A stretch of 64,000 bases of DNA from Capsicum annuum (taxonomy: Eukaryota; Streptophyta; Magnoliopsida; Solanales; Solanaceae): positions 90,786,795-90,850,794 of the forward strand of contig NC_061115.1 of assembly GCF_002878395.1 (NCBI RefSeq), given 5' to 3'. This document shows positions 1 to 10,226 of the stretch, one piece after another. The position numbers and the translations under genes were made by a program. A model generated the notes under the pieces. That model was not told the origin of the DNA and did no database searches. It saw nothing but the letters and a program-made list of their open reading frames with translations. Positions within the stretch are counted from its first letter, which is position 1, and the number at the start of each line of letters is the position of its first letter.

Positions 1-885
1 TAAGTAAGGCAAAGATTTTACATGTTGCTTAATACGTTTTACAAGGTTTGTATGACTATCAGTCCAGGGACCTTGAAAGCCCTTTTTTAATCTATCATAT
101 AAGGGAGCTAAATCTTTTAACCAATTCTCATAAAATGGGGATATATAATTCAAACTCCCTAAGAATCTTTGCAATTGGGTTTTATCATTGATAACATCAG
201 GAAATTTGTCAGCAAAGTCAATAGAACGCTGAATAGGGACTATCTTCCCTTGACAAATATTATGCCCTAAAAATCGAATATTTGTCTGAAATAAACTCAG
301 TTTTGGTTTAGATATTACCAAACCATTTTGTATTACAATCTTTTTAAACACTTCAAGATGTTTAAAATGCAATTCTAATGTTTTAGAAAATACAAGAATA
401 TCATCAATATAAATAATAATAAAATTTATGTATGGATTAAAACTGTCATTCATTATCTTCTGAAATTCAGAAGGAACATTTTTCCATACAAAAGAAATCA
501 TATTCCATTCAAATTGATTGAATGGGACATTAGAAATAGTTCTATAAGTATGCTCTCTAAATATCTGAATTTGACAATAACCAGATTTAAATCAAATTTA
601 GAAAATATATTGGCATCAAATAATCTGGACAATAAATCTTTTTTATTTGGAATAGGGTATCTAATCCATTTCAAACATTTGTTAAAAGGTTTATAATTAA
701 TCACTAACCTCGGTATACCACATTTTTTCCAACAACATTATTAACATAAAATGCAGTGCAAGACCATGAAGATTTAGAATGTTTTATTAGACTCTTTTGT
801 AAGAGAATATCAATCTTTTTTTTGCAGAATTCGACTAACTCTGTATTCATTTCGTAGGGTCTTGATTTCATCGGGGTCTTCATTT
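1..885 (-). pseudogene. Endogenous pararetrovirus reverse transcriptase/RNase H fragment, copy 1
   Basis: This is a piece of the pol region of a Caulimoviridae member integrated in the plant genome. On the minus strand it encodes the N-terminal RT block (RYPIPNKKDLL followed by DANIFSKFDL, about 560-680) and the catalytic YIDD motif (codons at 400-411), and runs toward RNase H at the window edge. It is a direct repeat of 3365-4260, with the same gene order and strand. The frame is broken several times: the conserved block after DANIFSKFDL changes frame, and the GLKNAPSEFQ block lies in another frame. The window start truncates it. It is a relic and cannot encode a working polymerase. The family call is firm; the genus is uncertain (solendovirus- or petuvirus-like). 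Confidence 0.85.
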
Positions 886-1605
886 AACTAAGTATGTATT
901 TCATTGGGATCGTTGGGATACCATTTAACAGGATCAGACAGGTGGGCGGTAATCCACCATGCCAACTAGACCTATTAACTAATATCAGGAAGCCTAGTCT
1001 GAAACTAATCGAAATATAAAAGAATTTCAAATAGCTTAATAACTGCATGTGAAAATTCTTTTACCCGAACAAGGGGCCTGTCAGAAGATTAATACATACT
1101 TAGGTTGATCCCATGTATCTAGCGATTCTAACCGTGAAGAGAGACGCCCTTTTCTTCATAGTTTGATAGAGTCTAGATCTTTCATAGTTACTAAGTAAGA
1201 GAAGTTAGATCTCCGGCATAGATATGAAAAGTTTTTAGCCGGACATTGTCACGACTGGAGAGGGGAAGAAAGTATTAAAGTATGTCAAAATTAAAGAAGT
1301 AAATACCTTAAGACTGGCCGGATGCAAGGCCAGAATAGTAAACAAGGATAGATATTAGGCCTTTTATTTAAACTCTGAACTATGTTACACAAGAGAGAGG
1401 AAAGAGCAAACTTTGCTTAGAGAGAGAAAATAAAGAAAATTAAAAATTTTCTTCTGCCCTTCCCTAACAAAAGAAGGTCCTATATATTGAAAAGGAAAAG
1501 CAAAAGGAATCTACGCACAACACTTATGGGTCCCATATTTGGATCCCTATGCACAGTGGATCTACTGCATAAATAGTAAAAAAGGTCCCACATCTGGGTC
1601 CCTTA
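886..1605. other. Pararetrovirus non-coding spacer, copy 1
   Basis: Non-coding sequence that closely matches 8411-9240, base for base over long stretches. It includes purine-rich GAGAGA runs around 1393-1430 and two GGGTCCC-containing direct repeats near 1530 and 1590. A possible TATA element (TCCTATATATTG) lies near 1480. In both copies it sits beside ORF1 sequence, which fits the viral intergenic region, but its exact role (promoter, leader or terminator) cannot be settled from the sequence. Confidence 0.6.
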
Positions 1606-2225
1606 CATCATGAAAGTTTTTTTAGATAGACTTCTTTCCAAACATCTTGTCTTCATCTCAAAAATTATTATAAAAAAGATCATTACCCTAGGAGAATGGG
1701 GTACAACCTCTATGGCAGAAAGTCAGATGTTGCTGAAAGGTTCCAAAATCAATTTTACATATTGGAACTATATTCAGGCCTTCTTCAACACATTATATTA
1801 AAATAATAAAAAGCATAAACATACATGGTTCATAAAGATTTGTGTGAAGATATTCGATAAACCAATCCCTAACTGGTTTATTATTTGGTGGGCACATTAT
1901 GGCCCAACTGTTCAGATATTACCAGATATATTTCTAAAACTATACAAAAGATTGACAAAGGTGTCCCCATTTTGGACTGAGTTATACCACTCAGATCATG
2001 TATGCAATTTAGACAAGATTGACCAGATGTACTTCTATATTGAATTCTCCATTCCGTAGATTCACAAATGGAATATTGAATTTGTATTTACTAAAGAACA
2101 AATACCTTGTATTTATAGGGTATTTTATAATAACTTCTGGGATAAGCTGATGTGCAAAGATCCCACAACTAAAAAATTAAATGGTCAAGAACTCTTGGAT
2201 ACTATAGACAATAAAATTCAGGAAT
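1606..2225 (+). pseudogene. Pararetrovirus ORF1 fragment, inverted and chimeric
   Basis: From about 1690 to 2225 the plus strand encodes the middle part of the viral first ORF: blocks NYIQAFFNTLY, IPNWFIIWWAHYGPT, YFYIEFSIP and YNNFWDKLM are readable, interrupted by in-frame stops. The same protein lies on the minus strand at 9241-10226, so this copy is inverted relative to the main one. The first 50 bases (1606-1655) instead match the minus-strand 3' end of ORF1, so an inversion joint lies near 1656. ORF1 function is not known to me; this call rests on the internal repeat and on its position next to the viral spacer. Confidence 0.7.
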
Positions 2226-2345
2226 AGTATCAGAGCTTAGGAACTTTCATAGTTACTAAGTAAGAAAAGTTAGATATATTTGGCATAGATATGAAAAGTT
2301 TTTATATTTAAATTTAACGCATCAAGAATATTCACATCAATCAAG
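2226..2345 (+). other. Pararetrovirus spacer scrap with tRNA-Met-like primer site
   Basis: Directly after the ORF1 fragment the sequence reads TAGTATCAGAGCTTAGG (2225-2241), close to the methionine-initiator tRNA binding site TGGTATCAGAGC used for minus-strand DNA priming by caulimovirids. It is followed by a block (CTTTCATAGTTACTAAG) also found in the spacer copies at about 1175 and 8805. The priming role is inferred from the motif only. Confidence 0.5.
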
Positions 2346-2790
2346 GATAATTGCAAATTTGGCTATTTGTTAAAATATACTGGGCCATAGGCTACAGTGG
2401 ATTCAATTGAACCCATAAGAGACTGTCTGAAATTTAAATTTCTAGCATCCCGAAGTGCAGCTAGAAATGTCTCTGGTAACCCTTTAAGAGTTAAAGATTT
2501 AAATGCAATTTGCACCATTCCTATATGTATAAAATTATAATGACATTTATACATTTCAACATCACATTTATTTAACAGTCTAATAGTCTGCTCATTCGCA
2601 TTTAATGCTATAGACTACTTAGTTGTTTTTATAATTTTCTTATGAAGCACCTTGTCAAATAAACCATAGTCATAAATGGTTTTTATATCTACCTTGGGGA
2701 TAGTCCATTTATTTAATAAATCAAGATTTAGAGATATATCTACCTATTCAAGTTTAGTACTTTTTTGTCTTGAATAAAGAAGCCATAGCC
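2346..2790 (-). pseudogene. Pararetrovirus movement protein N-terminal fragment, copy 1
   Basis: The minus strand encodes the N-terminal part of a 30K-superfamily-type movement protein that would alter plasmodesmata for cell-to-cell spread. Readable blocks include NFIHIGMVQIAFKSLT, FLAALRDARNLNF and STVAYGPVYF. It is the counterpart of the plus-strand segment 7976-8410, so the two copies point in opposite directions. Stops near its start (about 2750-2790) break the reading frame. The family assignment rests on position between ORF1/spacer and coat protein in the other copy, and on the GPV-type motif. Confidence 0.65.
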
Positions 2791-2989
2791 AGAACGGAGG
2801 AAAGTCTTCGCGAACAAAAGAAGAAAGAAGACAAGATGTTTAGAAAGAAGTCTATCTAAAAAAAAATTCATGATGTAAGGGACTCGGATGTGGGACCCTT
2901 TTTACTATTTACACTGTAGATTCACTGGGCATAGGGACCCGAATGTGGGACCCATAATTACTATGCATAGATTTCTTTTATATTGAATT
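2791..2989 (+). pseudogene. ORF1 C-terminal scrap plus inverted spacer
   Basis: Positions 2795-2862 encode on the plus strand the charged C-terminus of viral ORF1 (REQKKKEDKMF then KKSI and a stop), the same end found on the minus strand at 9241-9300. The following 120 bases are the reverse complement of the viral spacer, including its two GTGGGACCC repeats. This is a separate rearranged segment of the viral mosaic. Confidence 0.65.
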
Positions 2990-4440
2990 ACAAAATCAAA
3001 AAGGGCTAATTGAGCTTGCCACCTTGAAAATATTAATTTTGAAGCATCATGTTTAAAATCTTTGTCAAACATATACTTCACTGATTGAGCATTAGTTATA
3101 GTAAAAAAAATTAATTATATAAATTATCTTGAAACTCAATTATATAAATTATCCTAAAACTCAAGAACACATTTAACAATGGTTATCATTTCATGTACAA
3201 CCGTTGCATAATTGTTTTGACTATCAATCCATTTCCTAGAATGAAATCGTATCAATTCTTCAGTATTATTATGGGGATTAACTTGTTTAAGTATTCCTCC
3301 ATAACCAACAATAGAGACATCAATTTCAATAATTTTTTTCCAAGTAAGGCTAGCTAAATTTAAGAAAGGCAAAGATTTTATACGCTACTTAATACGTTTT
3401 ACAAGGTTTGTATAACTATCATTCCAGGGACCTTGAAAGCCATTTTTTAATCTATCATATAAGGCAGCTAAATCTCTTGAAAAAATCTCATAAAATGGGG
3501 ATATAAATTCAAACTCCCTAAGAATCTTTGCAATTGGGTTTTATCAGTGATAACATCAGAAAATTTGTCCGCAAAGTCAATAGAACGCTGAATAGGGACT
3601 ATCTTCCCTTGACAAATATTATGCCCTAAAATACTTGTCTAAAATAATCTCATTTTTGGTTTAAATATTACCAAACCATTTTGTATCACAATATTTTTAA
3701 ACACTTCAAGATGTTTAAAATGCAATTATAATTTTTAAAAAATACAAGAATATCATCAACATAAAGAATAATAAAATTCATTTATAGATAAAAAATGTCA
3801 TTCATTATCTTCTGAAATTCAGAAGGAGCATTTTTCAATCCAAATGGCATCACATTCCATTCAAATTGACCGAATGGGACATTGAAAACAGTTATAGAAG
3901 TATGCTCTCTTAATATCTGAATTTCCCAATAACCATATTTTAAATAAAATTTTGAAAATATATTGGCATCAAATAATCCGAATAATAAATCTTTTTTATT
4001 TGGAATAGGGTATCTAATCCATTTCAAACATTTATTAAGAGGTTAATAATTAATTAGTAACCTTGACATACCATATTCTTTTTCAGCAGCATTATTCAAA
4101 TAAAATACAGTGTAAGACCATGGAGATTTGGAATGTTTTAATAGACCCTTTTGTAAGAGATTATCAATCTCTTTTTTGCAGAATTCGACTAATTCTGCAT
4201 TCATTAGGCAGGGTCTTTATTTCATTGGGATCTTGTGCTCGCATAAATTTTCTTCATATGGAAGAGTTACAATATGTTGTTTACGTTTCCAAAAAGCATT
4301 GGAGTGATCAGCACATATATCAATAATTATTTGTTCAGAGATCATTTTTATTTTCTCCTGTACCTTAGCAGATTTCATGGTATCACCAATATTCATGCAA
4401 AACATTTTAAGCTGTAAAAATTTCACATGGTTTTGCTTCA
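2990..4440 (-). pseudogene. Endogenous pararetrovirus RNase H and reverse transcriptase, copy 2
   Basis: This is the longest pol copy. Reading on the minus strand: RT N-terminal block WIRYPIPNKKDLL (about 4010), SGYW-like block changed to KYGYWEIQI, the conserved block VMPFGLKNAPSEFQ (about 3830-3850), the catalytic YVDD (codons at 3752-3763), then RNase H with a DxSxxGYGGILKQ block in which the first catalytic aspartate is kept (about 3290-3330). RT copies the viral pregenomic RNA into DNA, and RNase H removes the RNA template. Frames change between the RT core, the linker and RNase H, so it is inactive. It is contiguous with the protease fragment upstream (4441-4900), which is the normal viral order. 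Confidence 0.88.
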
Positions 4441-4900
4441 TATAATTAAACATTAATATCCCTAGTTACTGGATCTATAACAAAAGGGTAAGATATTTCT
4501 TTATTTTTATAAGTGGCAGTAAATCCTTTAGCATCATATGAGTATAAGGAAAAATTATATTTATAAAAGGGGTGCCAAGTATAATTGGGGGATATAATTG
4601 ATTTTTTACCAAAAAGAAGAAATACGGAATGCAAACCTTATTTTGGCAAATATATGCATTAGGAAGTTTATAATTAATATCAAGAGAATGACCAGATACA
4701 GACTTAACAATATGTGTATTCTTATGGAAATATCTGGTTGGAATCAAACCGTCTTGAATGCAACTAACATCAGCACCACTATCAATCATGGGAACATTAG
4801 TCACAGAGAAATCATTATTATTTAATATAGTCCATTTATATACCATTTATGAGCTGTAACAATTTGCATCATGCCCAAAAATAATCATTTTTTGCGTTGA
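4441..4900 (-). pseudogene. Pararetrovirus aspartic protease fragment
   Basis: The minus strand encodes a retropepsin-like domain: active-site block MIDSGADVSCI (about 4770-4805) and the flap/C-terminal block ILGTPFINII (about 4560-4585). In caulimovirids this protease cleaves the coat-pol polyprotein. The order coat protein, protease, RT, RNase H on the minus strand is preserved here. The frame shifts between protease and RT, so the polyprotein is broken. Confidence 0.85.
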
Positions 4901-6010
4901 AGTTTTTGAAAATATCATCGTCTTCTTCTATGTCAGACATTTTTTCCTTCCCTTTGGAACTGGTAAAACATTATTTTGAGAAATATCTGTCTCAATTTTT
5001 GTAATCCTATGATAGTAAATCATTTGGTTTTGCTTCAGAAATATGATCTTTTTTTTCAGGTTTTCAACCTTAAATTTTAAATCATTGAAAGATATATCTT
5101 TGCTGGGTAATTGACTTAAAGCAAAATTACCTCAGCTAAAGAATAAGGCATGTAATAATCATTATCTGTACTCCGAGAAACATGAGTGTTATCAGCAGTT
5201 TTAGAAGTATTAGGGGCGCTATCAATAGATTTTTTTGTAGCAAAATTAATAATTTTTTCACAAAGTTTTTCATCAAAAACTTCTTTTAATAACTCAAGAA
5301 TGCTATCTGCGGTGAGGGTTTGAACATTCAAATCTAAATCTTCAAACTGTGATTGCAATTTATAAAAAAACTTCATCACAAACACAACTATCACCATTGC
5401 AGTCAGCACAAATATTGGCATTATCACTATTAGATGAATCAGGTAATTCAACATTATTTTCATATTCAGAATCACAATTATAATCAAACTCGGAACCAGA
5501 AGTGCATAACAAACCATATACTTGATCATGAATATCATTAGCAAGACCTAAAGACTTAAGATTTTATAGCTTTTAGTTAGGAGCAATATGCCCAAATTTA
5601 CCACATATGTAACACTTAATTTTGGCGAGATCGCGCTTATACCTATTTTTTGTAAATCTGGTGGACTTACACTGGGCTTTCTAATCTCACGATATTTTTT
5701 GGACCTATGCCTATATCTATTCTTTTTATAGGGTTTATTAGGCTTAGAATATCTTCGACCCTTTACTTGAGAAGTAGAAGGTGGTTTATCCATGCTAAAT
5801 TGTTCGTAAAAATCTCCTAATTGGGATCTTTCTTTAAGCTTATCAAGCTTAATTTGTCTGTCCAATTTTAACTCATTGCACAAAGCTAAGCCTTGCTGAG
5901 TACAGGCTGCTATCTGCTGACCATAGGTAAATTGTTCATAGAATATTTCACCATAAAAACCCAAAGCTCCTTCTAACCCTTTCAGCAAATAGAGAAAGAA
6001 GACCATCTAT
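4901..6010 (-). pseudogene. Pararetrovirus coat protein C-terminal part with a broken zinc knuckle
   Basis: The minus strand encodes a lysine/arginine-rich stretch (about 5670-5760), a typical nucleic-acid-binding tail, followed by a retroviral-type zinc knuckle: Cys-Tyr-Ile-Cys (5603-5614) and His (5588-5590) are in place, but the fourth ligand position is a stop codon (5573-5575). An acidic, low-complexity segment with DSSNSD-like sequence follows (5380-5500), then a linker to the protease. The knuckle is in a different frame from the basic region in the longest ORF, so at least one frameshift lies between them. In the virus this region would package nucleic acid. Confidence 0.75.
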
Positions 6011-6480
6011 GAACTTCCCTTTCCAATGTGTATACTTACTTTTGGGTAAATCCATGACCCTGCTTAGAAAGGTTTCTTATACCATCTGAATTCTCCTAAG
6101 GTCCTACATCTAAGACCATATAAGAGTGTTCGAGTATTTTCATATTGAATGGTAAATCTACCTCCAAAGTGCTCAATAATGGTAAGTATAAGAGTATAAA
6201 CAACATCTTCTCTATTAGCAGGTAATTCTCTTCCTAGGTTATCAACACCTTCAGTGGAATTCCTAGCTTCAAATATAGCATTTCTTTTATCATTATCTAC
6301 GAAATTATCCCACCAGCCACGAAGTTGGCCAATTAAACCAACAGCAATTATTTTACAAATAGTTGTATCTGTACATATTTTATGATTTTCAACAGATACA
6401 GTAGCTTTTGCTATAGTAGAATACATTAATATTCGATGAACAAGGAAAGATAATTGTCTTTCAGATAAGCCATCCAAGTT
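6011..6480 (-). pseudogene. Pararetrovirus coat protein core fragment
   Basis: A 137-codon minus-strand ORF carries the block GQLRGWWDNFV (about 6305-6340) and a downstream block EHFGGRFTIQYENTRTLL, as in caulimovirid capsid domains that resemble retrotransposon Gag. It joins the zinc-knuckle region (4901-6010) through a frameshift near 6010-6065. Assignment rests on the motif and on the order with protease and RT. Confidence 0.7.
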
Positions 6481-7240
6481 TCAGTCATATATTGTATCTC
6501 TGCTATACGACGTATTAGTCTGATTCTAATCTCTTTCCTCTATCAGAATATTTTAAGGAGTTGGACGCGGATAATAGTTAGAATTCATGTGTGGTATATC
6601 AACATATTTCTTTCCTGGTTGCTTCTTAATCATACCTCCAAGCTTATTAAGTTAAGAGTAGATTTTATTTCCCGTATCTGGAGTTGATTCTATGTTATCA
6701 GCAAAGGCATTAGACAAATTAGTTTGATATTTAAACCGGAAAACTTTTTATCAAGTAAGTTTTCCAATTCTTCTATGGGAGATGATTTTCAAATCCCTCA
6801 ATATCTAAAATCTCTCAATATCTAGAGGTCTCTGAATACAAGGCCTAGTTGTCAAGTCTTCCTTCTTACTTTTTGAAGTGGAAGCAATATCAGATGGCTT
6901 TGGACTAACACTAAGCTTTTTTACCATCTCAACCAATTCATCAAGTTTTTTATCAAGAGAAGAAATATGTTCTCCCAAATTATTTATGTCTGCAATAGTT
7001 ACTGTACCGATTTCATTATCAATGAATTTTTGGAATGTAGAAAAAGTAATACCAGTATTTTTAGGCAATACAAAAGGTGATTGGGGAGGGTAAATAGTCT
7101 GGAGAATATTACCACTCGCATCTTGATAAGATCTTTCTAATACCTTAACATATAATGGCAAATATGTGGTTATAAACCATGGCACAAAGCACAAAATTTG
7201 ATTATGTAATGCATACATCTTATAAAATTCTTGAGAAATA
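6481..7240 (-). pseudogene. Pararetrovirus polyprotein linker between movement and coat proteins
   Basis: The minus strand has an ORF (6805-7218) whose middle is a leucine-rich heptad-like stretch (about 6915-6990, NNLGEHISSLDKKLDELVE), suggesting a short coiled coil, followed by a Ser/Lys/Pro-rich segment. The rest (6481-6804) is frame-broken. It lies where caulimovirids place poorly conserved sequence, sometimes a virion-associated coiled-coil protein, between movement protein and capsid. I do not recognise a specific family. Confidence 0.5.
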
Positions 7241-7975
7241 TTATTTAGTTCGTTTGGACTATAAGTCTCAAAGAACCAAATTCTAAATTGATTTCATTTT
7301 TATTAAAAAATTCTTTTTTAATATTACTCTTTGCCTGGGAAACAGGACTAAAATTAATTTGGTGTGGAATCATATTAAACATTGTTAACATCAAACTCCA
7401 TTTCAAAAGGAGTAGGGTTATCCCTATTAGAGATATTATCACTATCTTGAACAATATTTATTTTAGGATTGATTTTAATCTTTTCTACAAAGCGTGTAGA
7501 TGCAGTTATAGATGCAGAATCAATAGTATGTAAAGATGATGCGTGATTCCTAGCTAGACCATAAACTGGTTCAATATGAGATATATGATGTATAGCACGC
7601 AATAATTTTTGCATAGAAAAAGAATGTCGGTTATAAACCGTTGATTTATTGTCAAATTGAAGACAAATCCTTCCATCTGGATTTTGAGTTACATGGGATA
7701 ACTCATAGTTTGTCACATCATCCGTGACTTGATTAGGAGAAATAAGCAAATTTAAGATCCATGTTTTAGGAAATTCAATTTCATCCCATCTTATAGGTCT
7801 CCTGGTGGTGACTATGGATCCTACAAAGTTTGTTTCGACCAATAAGGTCTGATTAGATGCATCATCCATCAGTTTGCATCTTAGGTTCAGAGTAGACAAT
7901 AATTTGTAATAAATTCTATAAAAAATACAAATTGACTCAGAACCAGGGGCATAATTATAGGTATGAAGTTTTTAA
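7241..7975 (-). pseudogene. Pararetrovirus movement protein C-terminal part
   Basis: The minus strand encodes the C-terminal half of the viral movement protein in one open frame from about 7963 to 7375 (blocks YNYAPGSES, RRPIRWDEIEFP, HISHIEPVYGLARNH). The N-terminal half lies immediately beside it on the opposite strand (7976-8410), so an inversion has split the gene at about 7976. Below 7375 the frame breaks and a short remnant (SPNELNNI-like, about 7240-7370) continues toward the linker region. Confidence 0.65.
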
Positions 7976-8410
7976 AATACAATGGATATAGGTGAAGTTA
8001 GTACGAAAAGAACTAAAATTAAAGAGGTAGATATACCTCTAAATCTTAATTTATTAAATAAATGGACTATTCCCAAGGTAGATATAAAAACCATTTATGA
8101 ATATGGTTTCTTTGATAAGGTGATTCATAAGCAAATTATAAAAACTACTGAACACTCTTTAGTATTAAATGTGGATGAGAAGACTATTATACTATTAAAT
8201 AAATGTGATATTCAAATGTATAAAATTCATTATAATTTTATGCATATAGGAATGGTACAAATTGCATTTAAACATTTAACTTTTAAAGGGTTACTAGAGA
8301 CATTTCTAGCTGCACTTTGGGATGCTAGAAATTTAAATTTCAGATAGTTTCTTATGGGTTCAATTGAATCCACTGTAGCCTATGGTCCAGTACATTTTAA
8401 AAAATAGCCA
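7976..8410 (+). pseudogene. Pararetrovirus movement protein N-terminal part, inverted
   Basis: An open plus-strand frame starts with ATG at 7982 and runs 121 codons to a stop at about 8345, then continues as STVAYGPVHF to about 8405. It is the same domain as minus-strand 2346-2790. The adjacent MP C-terminal half (7241-7975) is on the minus strand, so a single inversion of this 430-base segment would account for the split. The stop at 8345 replaces a glutamine-type codon position seen as CAG in the other copy. Confidence 0.7.
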
Positions 8411-9240
8411 AATCAGACAGACGGGCGGTAATCCGTCATGCCAACCAGACCTATTAACTCATATCGGGAAGCCTAGTAAAAAAACCAATCGAGGCACCAA
8501 CTGAAATATAAAAGAATTTCAAATAGCTTAATGTCTGTATGGAAAAATTCTTTTACCCGAACATGGAGACTGTCAAATGATTAATACATACTTAGAATGA
8601 GCCTATGTGTCTAACGATTCTAACCGTGAAGAGAGACACCCTTTTCTTCATTATCACGGGCTTAAAAGTCACGGCTTGCTAGATGTAGTCACTAAGATAA
8701 GACACCATAAGCATTACTAATTTCGACTTTACCAACCATTTTTGAACAAAGTCAAGAAACTATAGAAAAATTTCTTCATATTTTGATAGAGTCTGGATCT
8801 TTCATAGTTACTAAGTAAGAGGAGTTAGATCTCTGGCATAGATATAAAAAGTTTTAGCCGGACATAGTCACGGCTAGAGAAGGGAAGAAAGTATTAAAGT
8901 ATGTCAAAATTGAAGAAGTAAATACCTTAAGACTGTTCGGATGCAAGGTTGAAATAGTAAACAATGGCGGCTATCAACCCTTTTATTTAAACCTTGAACT
9001 ATGTTACACAAGAGAGAGAAGAGAACAAACTTTGCTTAGAGAGAGAAAATAAAGAAAATAAATATTTTTCTTCTGCCCTTCCCTAACAAATCAAGGTACT
9101 ATGTATAGAAAAGGAAAAGCAAAAGGAATCTATGAAGAGTACTTATGGGTCCCACATCTGGGTCCTTATGCACAGTGGATTTACTGTGTAAATAGTAAAA
9201 AGGGTCCCACATCCGGGTCCCTTACATCATGAAAGTTTTT
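8411..9240. other. Pararetrovirus non-coding spacer, copy 2
   Basis: It matches 886-1605 closely, with an extra block at about 8655-8775 not present in that copy. It holds GAGAGA-rich sequence (9010-9050) and the two GGGTCCC-containing repeats near 9150 and 9205. It lies between the inverted movement-protein piece and the end of ORF1, as expected for viral intergenic DNA. No ORF is convincing. Confidence 0.6.
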
Positions 9241-10226
9241 TCAAATAGACTTCTTTCCAAACATCTTGTCTTCTTTCTTCTTTAGTTCGCGGAGAATTTC
9301 CTCTGTTCTGGCTATGGCTTCCTCATTCAGGGTATCTCCTGAATTAATTGGCTGGGAGTCGTGAACATCTTCCACAATATTATCGCTGGTGATGCTCTTC
9401 ATAAAAGTATCTGAATGTTGTTCGATAATTTTCATCAAATTTTTTTGCACTTCTTCCAGATATTGTTCTATCATCTCCATTCTATCTCCGTTATAAACAG
9501 CAATCCTTCTGGAGATATGTTTTAAAGATTTATCCTCAATAATATTTTTCTGACGAGAATTAATATATTCCTGAATTTTATTGTCTATAGTATCCAGGAG
9601 TTCTTGACTATTTAATTTTTTAGTTGTGAAATCTTTGCGCATCAGCTTATCCCAGAAGTTATTATAAAATACCCTATAAATACAAGGTTTTTGTTCTTTA
9701 GCAAATCCAAATCCAATATTCCATTTGTGAATCCATGGAATGGAGAATTCAATATAGAAGTACATCTGGTCAATCTTGTCTAAATTGCATACATGATCTG
9801 AGTGGTATTACTCAGTCAGAAATAGGGACACCTTTGCCAATTGTTTGTATTGTTTTAGAAATATATCCGGTAATATCTGAACAGTTGGGTCATGATATGC
9901 CCACCAAATAATAAACCAGTTAGGGATGTGTTCATCGAATATCTTTACACAAATCTTTATAAGACTCTCCTGCAAAATAGATGTTAGTAAGCAAATATTT
10001 GTGGAGTATCTTCCACAGATTATTTTGTCTCTGAATTTCAGAGTTTTCAACAAGAACTATCAGCTCTCTATTATCAATCTATTCATATGATTTGCTATTA
10101 GCGTTTTCTTTTGCAATGTTAGAAAACGTATCTGGTTGCTTTGTAGTTAAATATGACTGCAATTGTCCATATAATGGATGATCCTCCAGAATATCTTCTA
10201 GATGGATCAATTGTGATGAAGACATG
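9241..10226 (-). pseudogene. Pararetrovirus ORF1, most complete copy
   Basis: It reads on the minus strand from an ATG at 10224-10226 to a stop near 9241. The N-terminus begins MSSSQLIHLEDILEDHPLYG. An in-frame stop lies about 50 codons in, and a deletion relative to the plus-strand copy (1690-1850) removes part of the middle. Beyond about 9765 an open frame of 174 codons covers the C-terminal half: an aromatic-rich block, YNNFWDKLM, then a helical, Glu/Lys-rich tail (about 9241-9480) that looks like a coiled coil. I do not know its function. The ATG end directly abuts the AT-rich repeat, which may mark the integration joint. Confidence 0.65.

Noticed and set aside
1..10226. Possibility of an intact, activatable endogenous virus
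   Set aside because: Every viral reading frame has several stops, frameshifts or inversions, and no segment covers a whole genome in order.
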